Assembly (NCBI GenBank): GCA_003254885.1
Contig: QANT01006672.1
Span: forward strand, 1 to 21,841
Direction of reading: 5' to 3'
From: Purshia tridentata
Taxonomy: Eukaryota; Streptophyta; Magnoliopsida; Rosales; Rosaceae
DNA: 21,841 nucleotides
Made by a program: the position numbers and the translations under genes. This document shows, one piece after another, positions 10,093 to 20,890 of the stretch; position 1 is the stretch's first letter, and each line of letters starts with the position of its first letter. The notes beneath the pieces were generated by a model. It ran no database searches, was not told the origin of the DNA, and was given only the letters and a program-made list of their open reading frames with translations.

Positions 10093-10728
10093 CTAAGGTA
10101 AGAAGCTATTGCTACTACTAGTAGTGGTAGTGCTAGTAGAATTAGTGGCAATGGGTGGTGGAGGAGGGCCAGAATGGTCATTATGGTTGATGCTACGATC
10201 GTGTCGTGCCTTCAGCTCAGCTTCAGAAATGGCCGGGAACTGACCGCACTTTTGACACCTAGCCACCACCAGAATCTGCCGGCACGACGGACACGAAGAG
10301 TGGGACCCAAGCCACGTGTCGATGCATCCGACATGGAACACGTGCCCGCACTGCGGCAACACCCTGATCTCGTCCCCACCCGAGAACTCCCCCAAGCATA
10401 TGGCGCACTCCGAAGCAGCCAGCTTCGGCGCCGAGCCGGCTCCGGAACCTTCACCGCCGTAAGTGTACTTAGGGAGGGACTGGAGGACCTTCTTCTTCAC
10501 TCCCTTGTTGGCCGACGCCGACTGAGCCGAGGCGGTCCCGGCAACACCAGAGCCTCGGCGCAGCCAGGCGCAGCGCGCCACGGCTAGAAGACCCACCACG
10601 CATATGACGGCGCAGAGCAGCGCCGCCAGTATGACGACAAAGTCGGACTCCAAAGTCACCGCCTCAGGAGGCGGCGCCGCGGCCAAGTTGGCGGCGCTGG
10701 TGCTAAGAAATCTTTGAGAGCGAGTCAT
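10093..10728 (-). CDS. ATL80: RING-H2 E3 ubiquitin ligase, ATL80-like, single exon, 211 aa
   Basis: Membrane-anchored E3 ubiquitin ligase of the Arabidopsis Toxicos en Levadura (ATL) family; substrate unknown. Intronless, as is usual for ATLs. Domains: one hydrophobic segment at about 30-52, a basic stretch (NKGVKKK, 74-80), a GLD-like region (LQSLPKYTYG, 82-91), then the RING-H2 finger with C108, C111, C127, H129, H132, C135, C146 and C149. Spacing is C-x2-C-x15-C-x-H-x2-H-x2-C-x10-C-x2-C, with P125 and the E2-contact W139 present. A further CQKC pair (158, 161) follows the RING, and the protein ends NSFLP as in ATL80. The low-complexity tail is Pro-, Ser- and Thr-rich. The coding region is much richer in G+C than the surrounding DNA. 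A TATA-like element lies about 115 bp upstream. It converges with the AAGAB-like gene. ATL8 is the main alternative name. Confidence 0.93.
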   Translation of the reverse strand: MTRSQRFLSTSAANLAAAPPPEAVTLESDFVVILAALLCAVICVVGLLAVARCAWLRRGSGVAGTASAQSASANKGVKKKVLQSLPKYTYGGEGSGAGSAPKLAASECAICLGEFSGGDEIRVLPQCGHVFHVGCIDTWLGSHSSCPSCRQILVVARCQKCGQFPAISEAELKARHDRSINHNDHSGPPPPPIATNSTSTTTTSSSNSFLP

Positions 10729-10841
10729 GACTCATACGGCACCGTTTAATGTCTCTGTGTTCGTTTTTGGAAGAGAGAGAAGGAAAGAAAGAGAGTGGGT
10801 TTTTGAATTTGGGGGTTTGGGAATTTTTAGCTTCTGGGGAG

Positions 10842-10851
10842 GTTTTTATAC
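10842..10851 (-). promoter_or_regulatory. Candidate TATA box of the ATL80-like gene
   Basis: On the minus strand the bases read GTATAAAAAC, about 115 bp before the ATG at 10728. A start site some 30 bp downstream would give a leader of roughly 85-90 nt. The leader would include a pyrimidine-rich (CT) stretch complementary to the GA-rich bases 10771-10796, as seen in many plant core promoters. Inferred from motif and position only. Confidence 0.5.
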
Positions 10852-11738
10852 AAACAGTTTGTGAGAGAGGAGAGAGTAGCAGAGTTGGGTTGGGTGGGTC
10901 TGAAAGAGAAATGAAAATGTATGCTTGTAGAAGATAGGGTAAGAGAGGTAGGCGGCGTGGGTCGGCCCAGGTTGGTCCAGGTGGCAGTGGCTTTGGACTG
11001 TTTTCCATATTTAGTTATTCTTATCTTCTTCTTTCTTGTACACATTAACAAAAGACAACCAATGCTTTTTATTGTTTCAATTACACAATTTAATCACTCT
11101 TTTAATTGCAATTATTGAGCTCTTTAGTACTTTAGAATATGAAAAGTTAGCATTTTTTATTTTGAAAGGAAAGATAATCTGCTTCTGTGAACAAGACTAA
11201 CAATATAACATATACTGATTATATTATACAAAAAATTAAAGTATCGACATAACTTTTTTTATGATTCTCCAAGTGACTCTTTCAGGTTTCGAATCAACTT
11301 TTATAGCTAATTCACTTTTATTTTATTAACTTCTAACTAAACACTATCTTTGGGTATGGATTAGAAAGGTTAATTAGCCATAAAAATGGACCTTAAGACC
11401 TCATATAAACATATATAGAGGCTGCGGTCGTTATTAGTTAAAATTTGAGAATTAAAATTTTAAATAGTAATTATAAATATTAAAGTAAGAAATTTTTCTG
11501 AAATAACAAGGTAAAAAAAATTAAAACGGATGAAGAATATGCTGAATCCACTTCAAAAATGAAAATGAGAATTCATTTGCATCAAGCCATCAAGCATGTG
11601 CATTTTATCAATCTATGCCATGCACAAGCACGTTGTGTTGCTCATTTAGTACGAAATGCTATGGTAGTTTACCAACACAAGCACTTTTGAAGAAATCTAT
11701 TTGGGCCAAATTCAAATACACTCTTTTAAATTATTCCA

Positions 11739-11814
11739 AATAGGTGAATTTAGATTTAGAGAGCTCAAATTCAAATTCACATCTAAATCACCTCCTATCC
11801 AAACGGGTCCTTAG
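11739..11814. repeat. Short foldback with a transposon-like end
   Basis: GGTGAATTTAGAT at 11743-11755 pairs with the reverse complement of ATCTAAATCACC near 11781-11792 (one-base indel). The right edge, read on the minus strand, is CTAAGGACCCGTTTGG. It matches the left end of the MITE at 109-124 in 14 of 16 positions. No matching second end was found, so this may be a truncated element. Confidence 0.45.
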
Positions 11815-13033
11815 TATTTACCTTGAAAAGGTTGATTGGAATTGTGTCTCTTTTAGAATTTTCTTTCCAAAATACCAGACAATTAGCATGTATCTACACT
11901 AATATAAACATAATTTGTCTATAAATATTGAATGGATTAAAAAAAACCTTTATATTCAGTGTATGACAGACCTAATATAATTATAACACATCTTGAATGT
12001 CTGTTTATATGTCTTATTCACATGCGACACCTAATGGTACTCACACATCTTCAAAGAGTTAGGTTCTCAATCACTTCTATCAATTAGATGGGTTTGATAG
12101 AAAGTCTATTAATTAAGCCATGGTTAAGTTAATATAATAACAATAATAACACCTCAAGGCTCAAAATGTACTATCTCATTAGTAATTACTAATTAGATAT
12201 ATTCTTATATCAAGTCGATCATATGATTTAAATTTACAGTCCGACCAAAAAAAATATATATATTTCCAACTCATTATTAAGACGGATTTAGCCGCTTGGT
12301 TTGTCCAATTCAATTATTAGGTTGAATTTAGTCATTTATTTGGTTTAAGTACACGTACACTTTAATTTTGTGAATTGATATGACTTGGGAGCTTATCACG
12401 GATCACATAAAGGTCTGCCTGGGAGATACTGAAAAGCTGGATATCTCATAATACTACAGATTTTTCTTAAAAAGCTAATCCCAGTGGGGATAAGTAAACC
12501 ATATTACTGTCTCCCAAGTTGGGCCATCTCTCTCTCTCCTTTTCGACATGGAAAATGACTTAAAATAATAATGCTTGCATGTTCTAGTTGATCGGTTTGC
12601 AGTCTTATCCTCTTCTGTGAAAGTCTCATTTTCTGCACATGTTGTGCACCCATTACTAATTAAAAGCATTGGGACTTAATTAATTTAGGACCCATATATT
12701 TATGATATACTTATCAGCTCTTACTTTAAGACAAGTTGTCCGTGACACAGCTATGCATGAATGGTATATATAAACAAACACTGAACACATCTTTAATTTC
12801 CAGATTTTGACGGATTTACTTTCATACTGAAATATATACTTATGAACCACTAAATGTATTTGTATATCGTACATACGTTGTTCAAATTATAAATGAACTT
12901 TTTGATATGTGTTACGGGAAAAGAGATCAGTGTCCTTGGTAATTGATACCAACCCAACAGGGTTATGGCATGATGTGAAAGAAACCAGAACACAGTCTGA
13001 TCCATAAAGATGCAAGCAGAAAGAAACTAAACA

Positions 13034-13175
13034 ATTTGATGTGTTGGGTGAAAAGGGGAAGGTGGGTAAGCAGGGCATGCATTGCTTACAATTGGGTTTA
13101 GGGTTAGGGACATTGGAAGCAGATCCAGTTGGACTATTTGATGTGTTGGGTATAAAGGGGAAGCTGGGTAAGGCA
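13034..13175 (+). repeat. Direct repeat, 102-bp period, with telomere-like core
   Basis: ATTTGATGTGTTGGGT, then AAAGGGGAAG and TGGGTAAG, occurs at 13034-13073 and again at 13136-13175. Between the copies is GGGTTTAGGGTTAGGG (about 13094-13109), close to the plant telomere repeat TTTAGGG. The 102-bp offset keeps the frame, so the open frame translates as FDVLGEKGKVGK and FDVLGIKGKLGK. I do not recognise the family. It could be a gene relic or chance. Confidence 0.6.
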
Positions 13176-13963
13176 GAGCCAAATTTAATTCCTCAAGGTA
13201 CAAGCATTTTGTCTAACTGCTTGCATAATAATGGGGCAAAATTATGTAAAAACTCTTCAACTATTGCATTGTAAATAATAGTAAACTCGTACAATTCACA
13301 AGTAAGAAAAAGAACATGAGACGAGTTTTAAACTTAAACATTACGATTTTAATTCTTTATAGATGCAAAAGTACTAGGTTTGGCCGATAATTGAACCTAT
13401 CTGACTACAAAGCTTTGATCAAGTGAATCTTTCATCATGTGGTCCACCTATTCTTTATTTTCAAAATAGTTCTAATGTTTCCACTAATGAGTATTGAAAG
13501 AATGTGACCACAACCAAAAGAGCTTTCAGAGAATCTAGAAACTTTATTTAAATGATTGAGTGTTTGATATGAGGACAGCTAGTCTTCATAAAGCTTATTA
13601 CATTAAAGAAAATCTTTGGGTTGGATGAAAGTGCGCCCCCGGTATGGAAATGGCCTGCTGGTTCTGAACATGAATGCTGAGTTGACATCTTTCCATTGCA
13701 CTATATAGAAGCCACGTCCATGATTTAGGGTAGGTAACTGTGAATAGGGACAGAAAGAAACACTTATGTGTTCATGTCTCTACTGCAATTTAGCTAATTT
13801 TTAGGCTCTATTATTTCGTATTATATTATTAAACTGTCAATTTAAACCACAAGTGGTATCGAATTGACCGGATGCCATTTATGTGGCAATAAGTATATCA
13901 TCTTGGAAAAGAGTTAGCAACAGTCTAGAGAAACAAAGAAAGGGATAAGATTTAGCATTCAAC

Positions 13964-14064
13964 TTCAAATAACTAAATCGTTGAGCAAAATCATGATAGT
14001 AAAAAAACTAAAATTTCAAATAACTAAATCGTTGAGCAAAATCATGCTAGTACAAAAACTAAGT
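13964..14064 (+). repeat. 51-bp tandem duplication downstream of the MLO-like gene
   Basis: TTCAAATAACTAAATCGTTG followed by AGCAAAATCATG(A/C)TAGTA occurs at 13964 and again at 14015, with only a few differences. It lies 135-235 bp past the MLO stop codon, so it may be part of that gene's 3' UTR. Confidence 0.9.
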
Positions 14065-14199
14065 GTTGATTTACAGCTGCAAATGCCTGAACAATCAAGT
14101 GAATGTACAAGATATGCAACCACATGTAGCTGCATTTCAGTAATATTTCTCACTAGTAAAAATTTAACACGATGAGACGCCATTGCTGCTGTACTGTAT

Positions 14200-17100
14200 T
14201 CATGGTTCCTTTCCTGGGGCAGGCTTGACGAATGAGAAGTCATCTTCATTACGGGTTTGTTCCTCCGGGTGGGCTTCATCTATTTCAGTTTCTTGATCAG
14301 GATGATCAATTCTTACAATCAAGTTTGTTGATGATGTGGGAGACAAAGGATCAGTTTCATGATCAGATGTCTCGTGATCCTCATAGACGGATGAGCGGGT
14401 TGAGTGACCGGTTGTTTTGAAACGGTGCAGTGTGGGTCCTGAGGAGTGCACCGTCGAAATGGTCGAGCCTTCACCCAGGGTTATAGGGGACTTAGCTCCC
14501 CTGCCACCCTGCTTCTTTTTCACAGTCATGTGCCACTTCTTAAGGGCCTTGGATGTTTGTTCATCAAAGATGGATTTTTTCATGTGTGAACCCATCTGCA
14601 ATGTTCACCAAAATTCAGTTTAATCACATACAACTTAAAGAGATAATAACATAAAGGATTTATACGATATGAATTTTTTGAAGATGAGAACTTTCAAGTT
14701 TCTCCTGCTATGTTACTGAGTTTAGTAGTTCAAATCAGCAATCACTATGAATATTGGCTGGCTTCTGAGAGCATTACTGGCACCCAATGGAGTACTTGAA
14801 ATTGAATTCAGTCTTTTTTCTTGATCATTCCATCAAAATTCAAATGTATATTCTATCCTAGTCCCAAGAATCTAGCGACTACACTAAGAAAATCAGGATT
14901 GAAAAAGAACATAATACCTGAGTTACAAGGGCATATAGTGGAAGTGTTATGTAGCTGCACAAGCATAGAACCCCACCCCTGCAAAACACTCGCCGAATTA
15001 TTTGACTTATCAATCCAAGGAAGTATAAATATTTGCCCCTTTTTAGCTAGGCAAAACCAAATAAAATAGCAACAATATAAAATGAAAGAGAAGTTAATGA
15101 CCAAAGTCTAATACTTACCCTAAAATGACTTTTGCAATTGCAAGCTTGAAATTGGCATGGAAGCAAGATTTCAACCCAAATGAATACTGCAGAAAAGTCG
15201 CCATTCAAGATTTCAGTATTAGCCATGAGAAACACTTGTAAGAGAGTGATAGAAATATTAAGTGGCAACAGTTCATTACCCATATCCACAAGAAGTATAT
15301 TATTTGGAATGCATTCTGCAAGTACCATAAAACTGATTAGACAGTCACAATTATAAAAGAGAAAATGAGAAATCAAAACACAATACTATAGAAATTGCTA
15401 TATATCCAGAGATTGATCAAATGCAGGACAGCTACAAGATTTAGATAGTAGTCAGCATTAAGATTAGATATTGATCACTCATTAACATTGAAACTACCGT
15501 TCAAGGGTTGTCTCCTGACCTAAATAACATAGATTTATAATCAGTTAAAGTTTGCAATTGCATCAAGCAATAACAGTTTTTTCTACCTTCATTCATGTTA
15601 TTGACTTTTAGAATGTAAGAAAGTACATAATATAATTCCATTCTGCTAAAGAGCAAGTCTCAGATTTAAAGTCTGAAAAATGAAAGGCAATCCAATACCT
15701 GGAATAATGCGAAATGGATGAGATGAAGAAGCAACTGAGGCCGACCAAACCAAAAGTATTTATCGGAGCCATGTACAAGAGGAATCCCTTGAACCACTGC
15801 ATGCTTTTCTGTAATTTCTAGAGCCATCATAGTCAGGATGGCTTGAAGTTTTGTTCCTACAGCTAAGATTATCTGCATTTACTTAAAGGGTCAGAAACTT
15901 CAAATATTCCAACTAATCTGGATTTTTTTTTACTGAAAAATGATTTCTTACAACGATAGGGATCAAGGATGCCCAAAATAGTGCCTGCCATCCTGAAAGA
16001 ACATTATTATACACTAAAGTCAATCAACTTCATTCAACTATAAAGTGAAAAATAATATAAAAGGCTTTTCTAAGAAGTAGCTTACCTTCAACATTCAGGA
16101 GCAAAAAAATCACAAATGATGCCCACAATACAGGACTGCCAACAACACGAATAAAAAAAGTCAGGATATATATATACTGAAACTAGTCAAGGCAAGATTG
16201 GTTAGTGAAATCTACAGCTGGTGATATAATAAGAAACAGACAATAATTAATGGCATTACCTAACTCCAACAACGACCTTGAAGTCATCCTCTAATGATCT
16301 CTTGATATATTTTTGGAAGTTAAATTTACTTCCGGGGGCTAAATGAACCTGTAAATATAGCATTGCCATAAAATAAAATGACACATTCAATATGGAACTC
16401 TAAAATTCCTGAAATTGATGAAACTCACATTGATGAATCCATTTCGCACCGTCAAGTAGTCAGACTTACTAACAGACCTAAAAAATTGTCGAAAGAAGCA
16501 TCCCTGCAAAAGAAAATTTTTATGAAGTTCAGTTATAAATATATGAGCACAAATTTAGGCTCTGTGATTCCATTTTGCTAAGTTTACATGCCCTATATTT
16601 TTCTTCAGGGCATCGTTGTATCAGTTATGGCCATCTTATGGGCATAACTAGAACTGCTGCACTCAAGATTTGGTAGTCATAGTCTTAGTATAAAATCACT
16701 ACTGCCTCTCTACCTTACTGAACTATTTTGTAAACATCAGAAAAAAAGGAACAAACGGCAAGGGAAATGCTATTTGTAGTTAAAAAAAAAAAGAAGAAGC
16801 CTCTTGCACTCCTTATGTTTGAGTAGAATGGAGTGTGGGAAGCTTAATATGTTTAGGTGCATATATATTTCCCAAAAAAGAAAACAGAAATTGAGTTGAG
16901 ATGGCTTACAACATAAAAGAAGAATGGAATTCTGGTCCAGAAACTGGTATGTGCTCTCACAAATGATGTCTCGTGAGTAAGTCTGAATCTGGAAGGATCT
17001 GCCCAGAAAACATAATCAAGCTTAGCTTCCAACATAGATCTAGCTATCAAGACATGAGATTGGTATATTTACATTGAAGAGTGAGGGCATGTTTCAACTT

Positions 17101-19165
17101 ATAAGAAATGTTTTTCTGTACTTCAAGGGATCATATACCATTTGAGAACTCATAGTTATGGGATGAAGTCTCTGCCTCCCACTGCTTCCAGCCTCGAATC
17201 TGTGGAAATTAAGAAACATTTAGCAACTACCAAATATATTATTAAATGAAAAGTTAATAAAAGATTGATCAACATGGTCATTAGTTTCAAAAGGGCACAA
17301 AAGAATTATGTCTATATCTAGCCAATTTCCCACTCTGAACCATATTCTCTAGGTCACCTGTTGTAGGGAGGATCCAGAACTCATCTTTCTATATAATTGG
17401 TGGTGGAAACTTTACTATCTGTGCCTATGGCAAGACATTTGATCATTAAAAAAACAGATAGACACAAATGTAGAACTTTTCTACCTTTAGCCTCCCGAGA
17501 AGCATTGTGATAGCACTGTATAGCACATGAAAGACTGCCAAGAAGAATATGAGGATGTGTAATTGGTGCAATCCATTGATAGATATAAGTGGTTCAGATC
17601 CCTGATAACAAAAGTCAGATTAGCTATCATCCAAGTAGAACATGATAGCTTGTTTTCAGGATAATTAACTCAGGAGCTTAGTTTCTTAGAGCAAAATAGT
17701 GGCCATTAATCGAAACCTTGGGGTTCTGAACAAATCAATTGATCAATCTATACACACAAATGACTGACAAATTCAATAATAATAAAAAAATAAAACACAA
17801 TACTTTTTTTCCTCATAATCAACACTATGACCAGTTTTCTGCTGTCAATCAAAATGTTCAACTCCAATGGCCAAGATTAGAATACACTTACTGTCTTGCA
17901 TTTAGTAACAGTAGTAGCCAAACTTCTGCGGTCATACCATAAGAGTCTCCGGTTACTAGTTGAGTCTTCCTCCTCATCAGATGTAGTAGTAGATACAGAA
18001 CATGGCAGCATAGTGTCTGCAACCTTTATGGGAATACAGACTTTGGCAATGTAAGTCTGTCCAAATGTCAGGATCAGTGAAATAAAACCTAGGATCATCA
18101 GCTCTGCAATATTTTCATCAAAAGTCAAATGTGTATCAATAGCTTGTCATTTCATGCAAAGATTAAAATCAGAAACAGAGTTTCGTGAGATAAACACAAT
18201 TAAGAGTACATGTGAACTGCATCTAACCTGCTTTAACCTTCTCAAGCGCTTCAAACAAAGCTCTCTTGTGCCTTTCTGTAAGCCACTGCATTGAAAGATT
18301 TATTAGTAGCAACATTGTCAAATTAACAAATTGTTCTTTTCACCAAATAGAACAACACATCAACTTCCTAGTTTCAAGAAATTAAGCAATTTTATGAGAA
18401 CTAAACCCAAAATGACAAAGAACATGAAAACATATGATAGAATAGATTTGAAACTATCAATCTCATAATAATAGCAGCCTTGAGCCCATGACAATGAACC
18501 CTTTAATTAATTTAAGAAATATTGATATGTAGCCTTTATCCTTTCATCTAAAACAGAGCACTAAACACTTCTTTTCCGCTAAAGAAGAAGTTATTCACAA
18601 TTACAACTGATAAAAAATAAAATCAACCAATGAGAACAATATGGTGTCTAAAGAGCCCAAAATATAACAAGAAAAACTAATTTAGGTTCCGGGAAAAACA
18701 GAAGAGATAGTAAATGGTGATAAAATTGCCTTACTACAGAGAAAGAAAACCAAGTAGTCACCAAAATCAGTGGAATGGATAAAAATAAAAGTCGAACTAT
18801 GATCATTAGAACTAGAAAAACTTGAGAAACGATCTGCTACTACTACAACTTGCATCAAACTCTATGTCAGCCATGTAAACCAAAACAGTCAGCAGAGATT
18901 ATAAGAAACGCACTTTTCATGGAAAAAGGATATTAAGGAAAGGGATTTAATTGGAGTTACAGAGATATATACATACTGTTCCAACTTTGTGAAGGGACTT
19001 CTCCAAGGCTAACGAGACGATAATAATGACAGCACAGACACCCGAAACAGCCCATGTGGGTGTACGATCAAGCTCCCTATATGCTGTAGTAGTAGTCTCC
19101 GTTGCTGCCATGGCCACACCCACCAAGCCAAGCCAAAAACTCAGAGAGAAAAGCAAAGACATCAT
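14200..19165 (-). CDS. MLO8: MLO-like seven-transmembrane calmodulin-binding protein (MLO8/MLO10 group), 15 exons, 571 aa
   Basis: Plant-specific seven-pass membrane protein of the MLO family. Members act as calmodulin-regulated calcium-permeable channels in growth, reproduction or powdery-mildew susceptibility (family knowledge). Exons, from the start: 19165-18977, 18285-18228, 18103-17892, 17601-17485, 17199-17139, 16998-16910, 16503-16429, 16348-16260, 16135-16086, 15992-15952, 15872-15699, 15315-15280, 15186-15119, 14978-14918, 14595-14200. All introns are GT-AG and the frame closes. Seen: a signal-peptide-like start, then RTPTWAV and [16 protein letters not shown]; extracellular cysteines C105, C117, C151 and C405 matching the four invariant MLO cysteines; [26 protein letters not shown]; a calmodulin-binding helix around W461 ([12 protein letters not shown]); and a tail with [12 protein letters not shown]8/10 is chosen from [16 protein letters not shown] and the N- and C-termini. 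An in-frame ATG at 19294 could add 43 residues, but the start at 19165 gives the better signal peptide. Confidence 0.94.
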
Positions 19166-19919
19166 CTTGATGTTCAGAGAGAACAACAGAGGAGGAGGCC
19201 TATTGTGAAACTCACTCCAATTAATTTGGGCACCCTTTATGGAGCAAAATATCTGGGAATGGAGCGAGAGTTTCCTTATCTGGGTACAAGACAAAAGGCA
19301 ATCGTATGTAACGCGGATTCTCTGATTATGGTTTTGGGTAGAAACCCATTTCCAAGTTTGATCCTTTCTTCTTCTAACAGTTGTGATTTAGTGAGAGCTG
19401 AAAGCAAAACAAACCTCTGAACCAATGGTTATTGTCTTGATAACGGTTGAACAAAATAGGCAGAGAAAGAAGTTGCCGAAATGTGTTTACTACTGAGATA
19501 GAATTGCTTGCATTGTGCCATTAATTAAGGAGAGATATTAATATTATGATCTTTATTGTCTGAGATTGTGATTGAGCTGATTGAGCTGTTCTGCTGAGGT
19601 CAAACACTAGGGGCTTTAGTTTGGTAGATTACGCGCCTTTCTCACTCACACTTCCCTCAAGTCACGACCACTCTACTCTCCAAGAAAGTTCCAAAATATA
19701 CTTTGATAATAATTTGATATTCCAAACATTACATCCCATGTCAAAAGTTCAAAACAAAAAAATACAAAACTATTATTGAAAAAAGGATATGGGATGGTTT
19801 AAAATGCAATGCAAGCAACTTGCAAGTTGATAGAGTTTGGTGCGCAAGTTAATGCCTTTATGGAAAGTTTCTATTTTGACATTGTATAATTAAATACAAA
19901 TATACCCACAAACTTTTTT
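19166..19919. other. Upstream region of the MLO-like gene
   Basis: Should hold the MLO promoter and leader on the minus strand. The reading frame stays open upstream from 19165 to an ATG at 19294. No convincing TATA element was identified and no other gene is supported. Confidence 0.5.
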
Positions 19920-20134
19920 GGGTTAATTACAAATAAATTAATAAACAATTTTACAATCACATTTTAATTAATACACTTTTTAATAATTTCATTTTATTCA
20001 CTCTTGATTAAAAGTAAATTAAACTTAATGATTAAAGTGAAATATAATTTCAAAATCTATTGATCTTTATGATAAAATAAAATTTATATTGACTATTATA
20101 TAATATTATAATATTTTATTAATTTAAATATTTT
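19920..20134 (+). mobile_element. Candidate MITE, family A copy 1 (about 215 bp)
   Basis: Begins GGGTTAATTACAAATAAATT and ends in ATATTTTATTAATTTAAATA and a few further bases. The ends are imperfect inverted repeats. The whole element is collinear with the copy at 20891-21109 and more diverged at its right end. Non-coding and AT-rich. No clear target duplication. Confidence 0.6.
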
Positions 20135-20172
20135 CTTTTTTTTTTTCCACAAGCACATAGGTATTGGCACAA

Positions 20173-20545
20173 GAGAAATGTTATGTGCCTTCTCTTTGTG
20201 CCTTCTCCTTTGTGCCTTTTCTCTTCTTTTGTTCATTTGACAATTTAATCTCACGATCGGAATCGTTCAATATCAAGATCATCATTTATTGATCAACTTT
20301 GCAAAAAATTTTCCAAATCAGAAATTGTTTAGTCATCTAATTGTTATCAAATAACTAACGGTGAATTTAACTGTTACCAAAACCACCTATTTATTTGATA
20401 ACCATTAGATGACTAAACGATTTCTGATTTAGATAATTTTTTGCAGAGTTGATCTATAAATGATGATCTTGATATTGAACGGTTCCGATCGTGAAATTAA
20501 ATTGTCAAATGAACAAAACAAGAGAGAAATCACATAGCATTCCCC
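20173..20545. mobile_element. 373-bp foldback MITE, probably Mutator-like, with 9-bp target duplication
   Basis: Flanked by a perfect 9-bp direct repeat TTGGCACAA (20164-20172 and 20546-20554). The tips GAGAAATGTTATGTG and (reverse complement of the right) GGGGAATGCTATGTG match at 12 of 15. Long inverted arms follow: TGTTCATTTGACAATTTAAT on the left near 20230 pairs with ATTAAATTGTCAAATGAACA on the right near 20500, and pairing continues through GATCATCATTTAT, TTGCAAAAAATT, AATCAGAAAT and TAGTCATCTAA to a centre near 20375. The left arm has three TGTGCCTTCTCTT-type tandem units where the right has one. No coding capacity. The 9-bp duplication points to the Mutator superfamily. Confidence 0.82.
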
Positions 20546-20890
20546 TTGGCACAAAGAATGTATTCTAACCCATATTAATATGTCCAGTTAATACTTCGAA
20601 ACATTTATGTTAAACATTGTTTAATGGTGAGTTAATGCTTGCCAGTTTATGTCTCATAGTTATATTTGAATCACTCAACAATATTAAACAATACAAAACT
20701 ATGATTATTTATTGTGATTTTATTTTATTTTATTGTGGTTTAGTTAACTCTCTCATTTTTGTCATCATTTTCTCAATCTTTTTAGTTTTTTTTTCCTGAT
20801 TAAATTCTTGTTAGTTAATAGGTTAACTTGTGGATGTCTCTATGACAGTAGTCTCAAGGTTTTTAAAAATTAAAAAATATATAATATTTT

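Larger units (their letters stand above)
10729..14199. other. Intergenic region between the ATL80-like and MLO-like genes
   Basis: The first 300 bases hold the ATL80-like leader and promoter. The rest is AT-rich with no supported gene. Recognisable items are a lone transposon-like end with an inverted arm (11739-11814), a direct repeat with a telomere-like motif (13034-13175), and a 51-bp tandem duplication (13964-14064) probably in or just past the MLO 3' UTR. Confidence 0.6.

Noticed and set aside
10174-10587. A 137-residue plus-strand open frame
   Set aside because: It lies antisense within the GC-rich ATL80-like coding region, where long antisense frames arise by composition.
12887-13078. 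A 63-residue minus-strand open frame
   Set aside because: No recognisable family and no conserved motif. It overlaps the 102-bp repeat region, which is more interesting on the plus strand.
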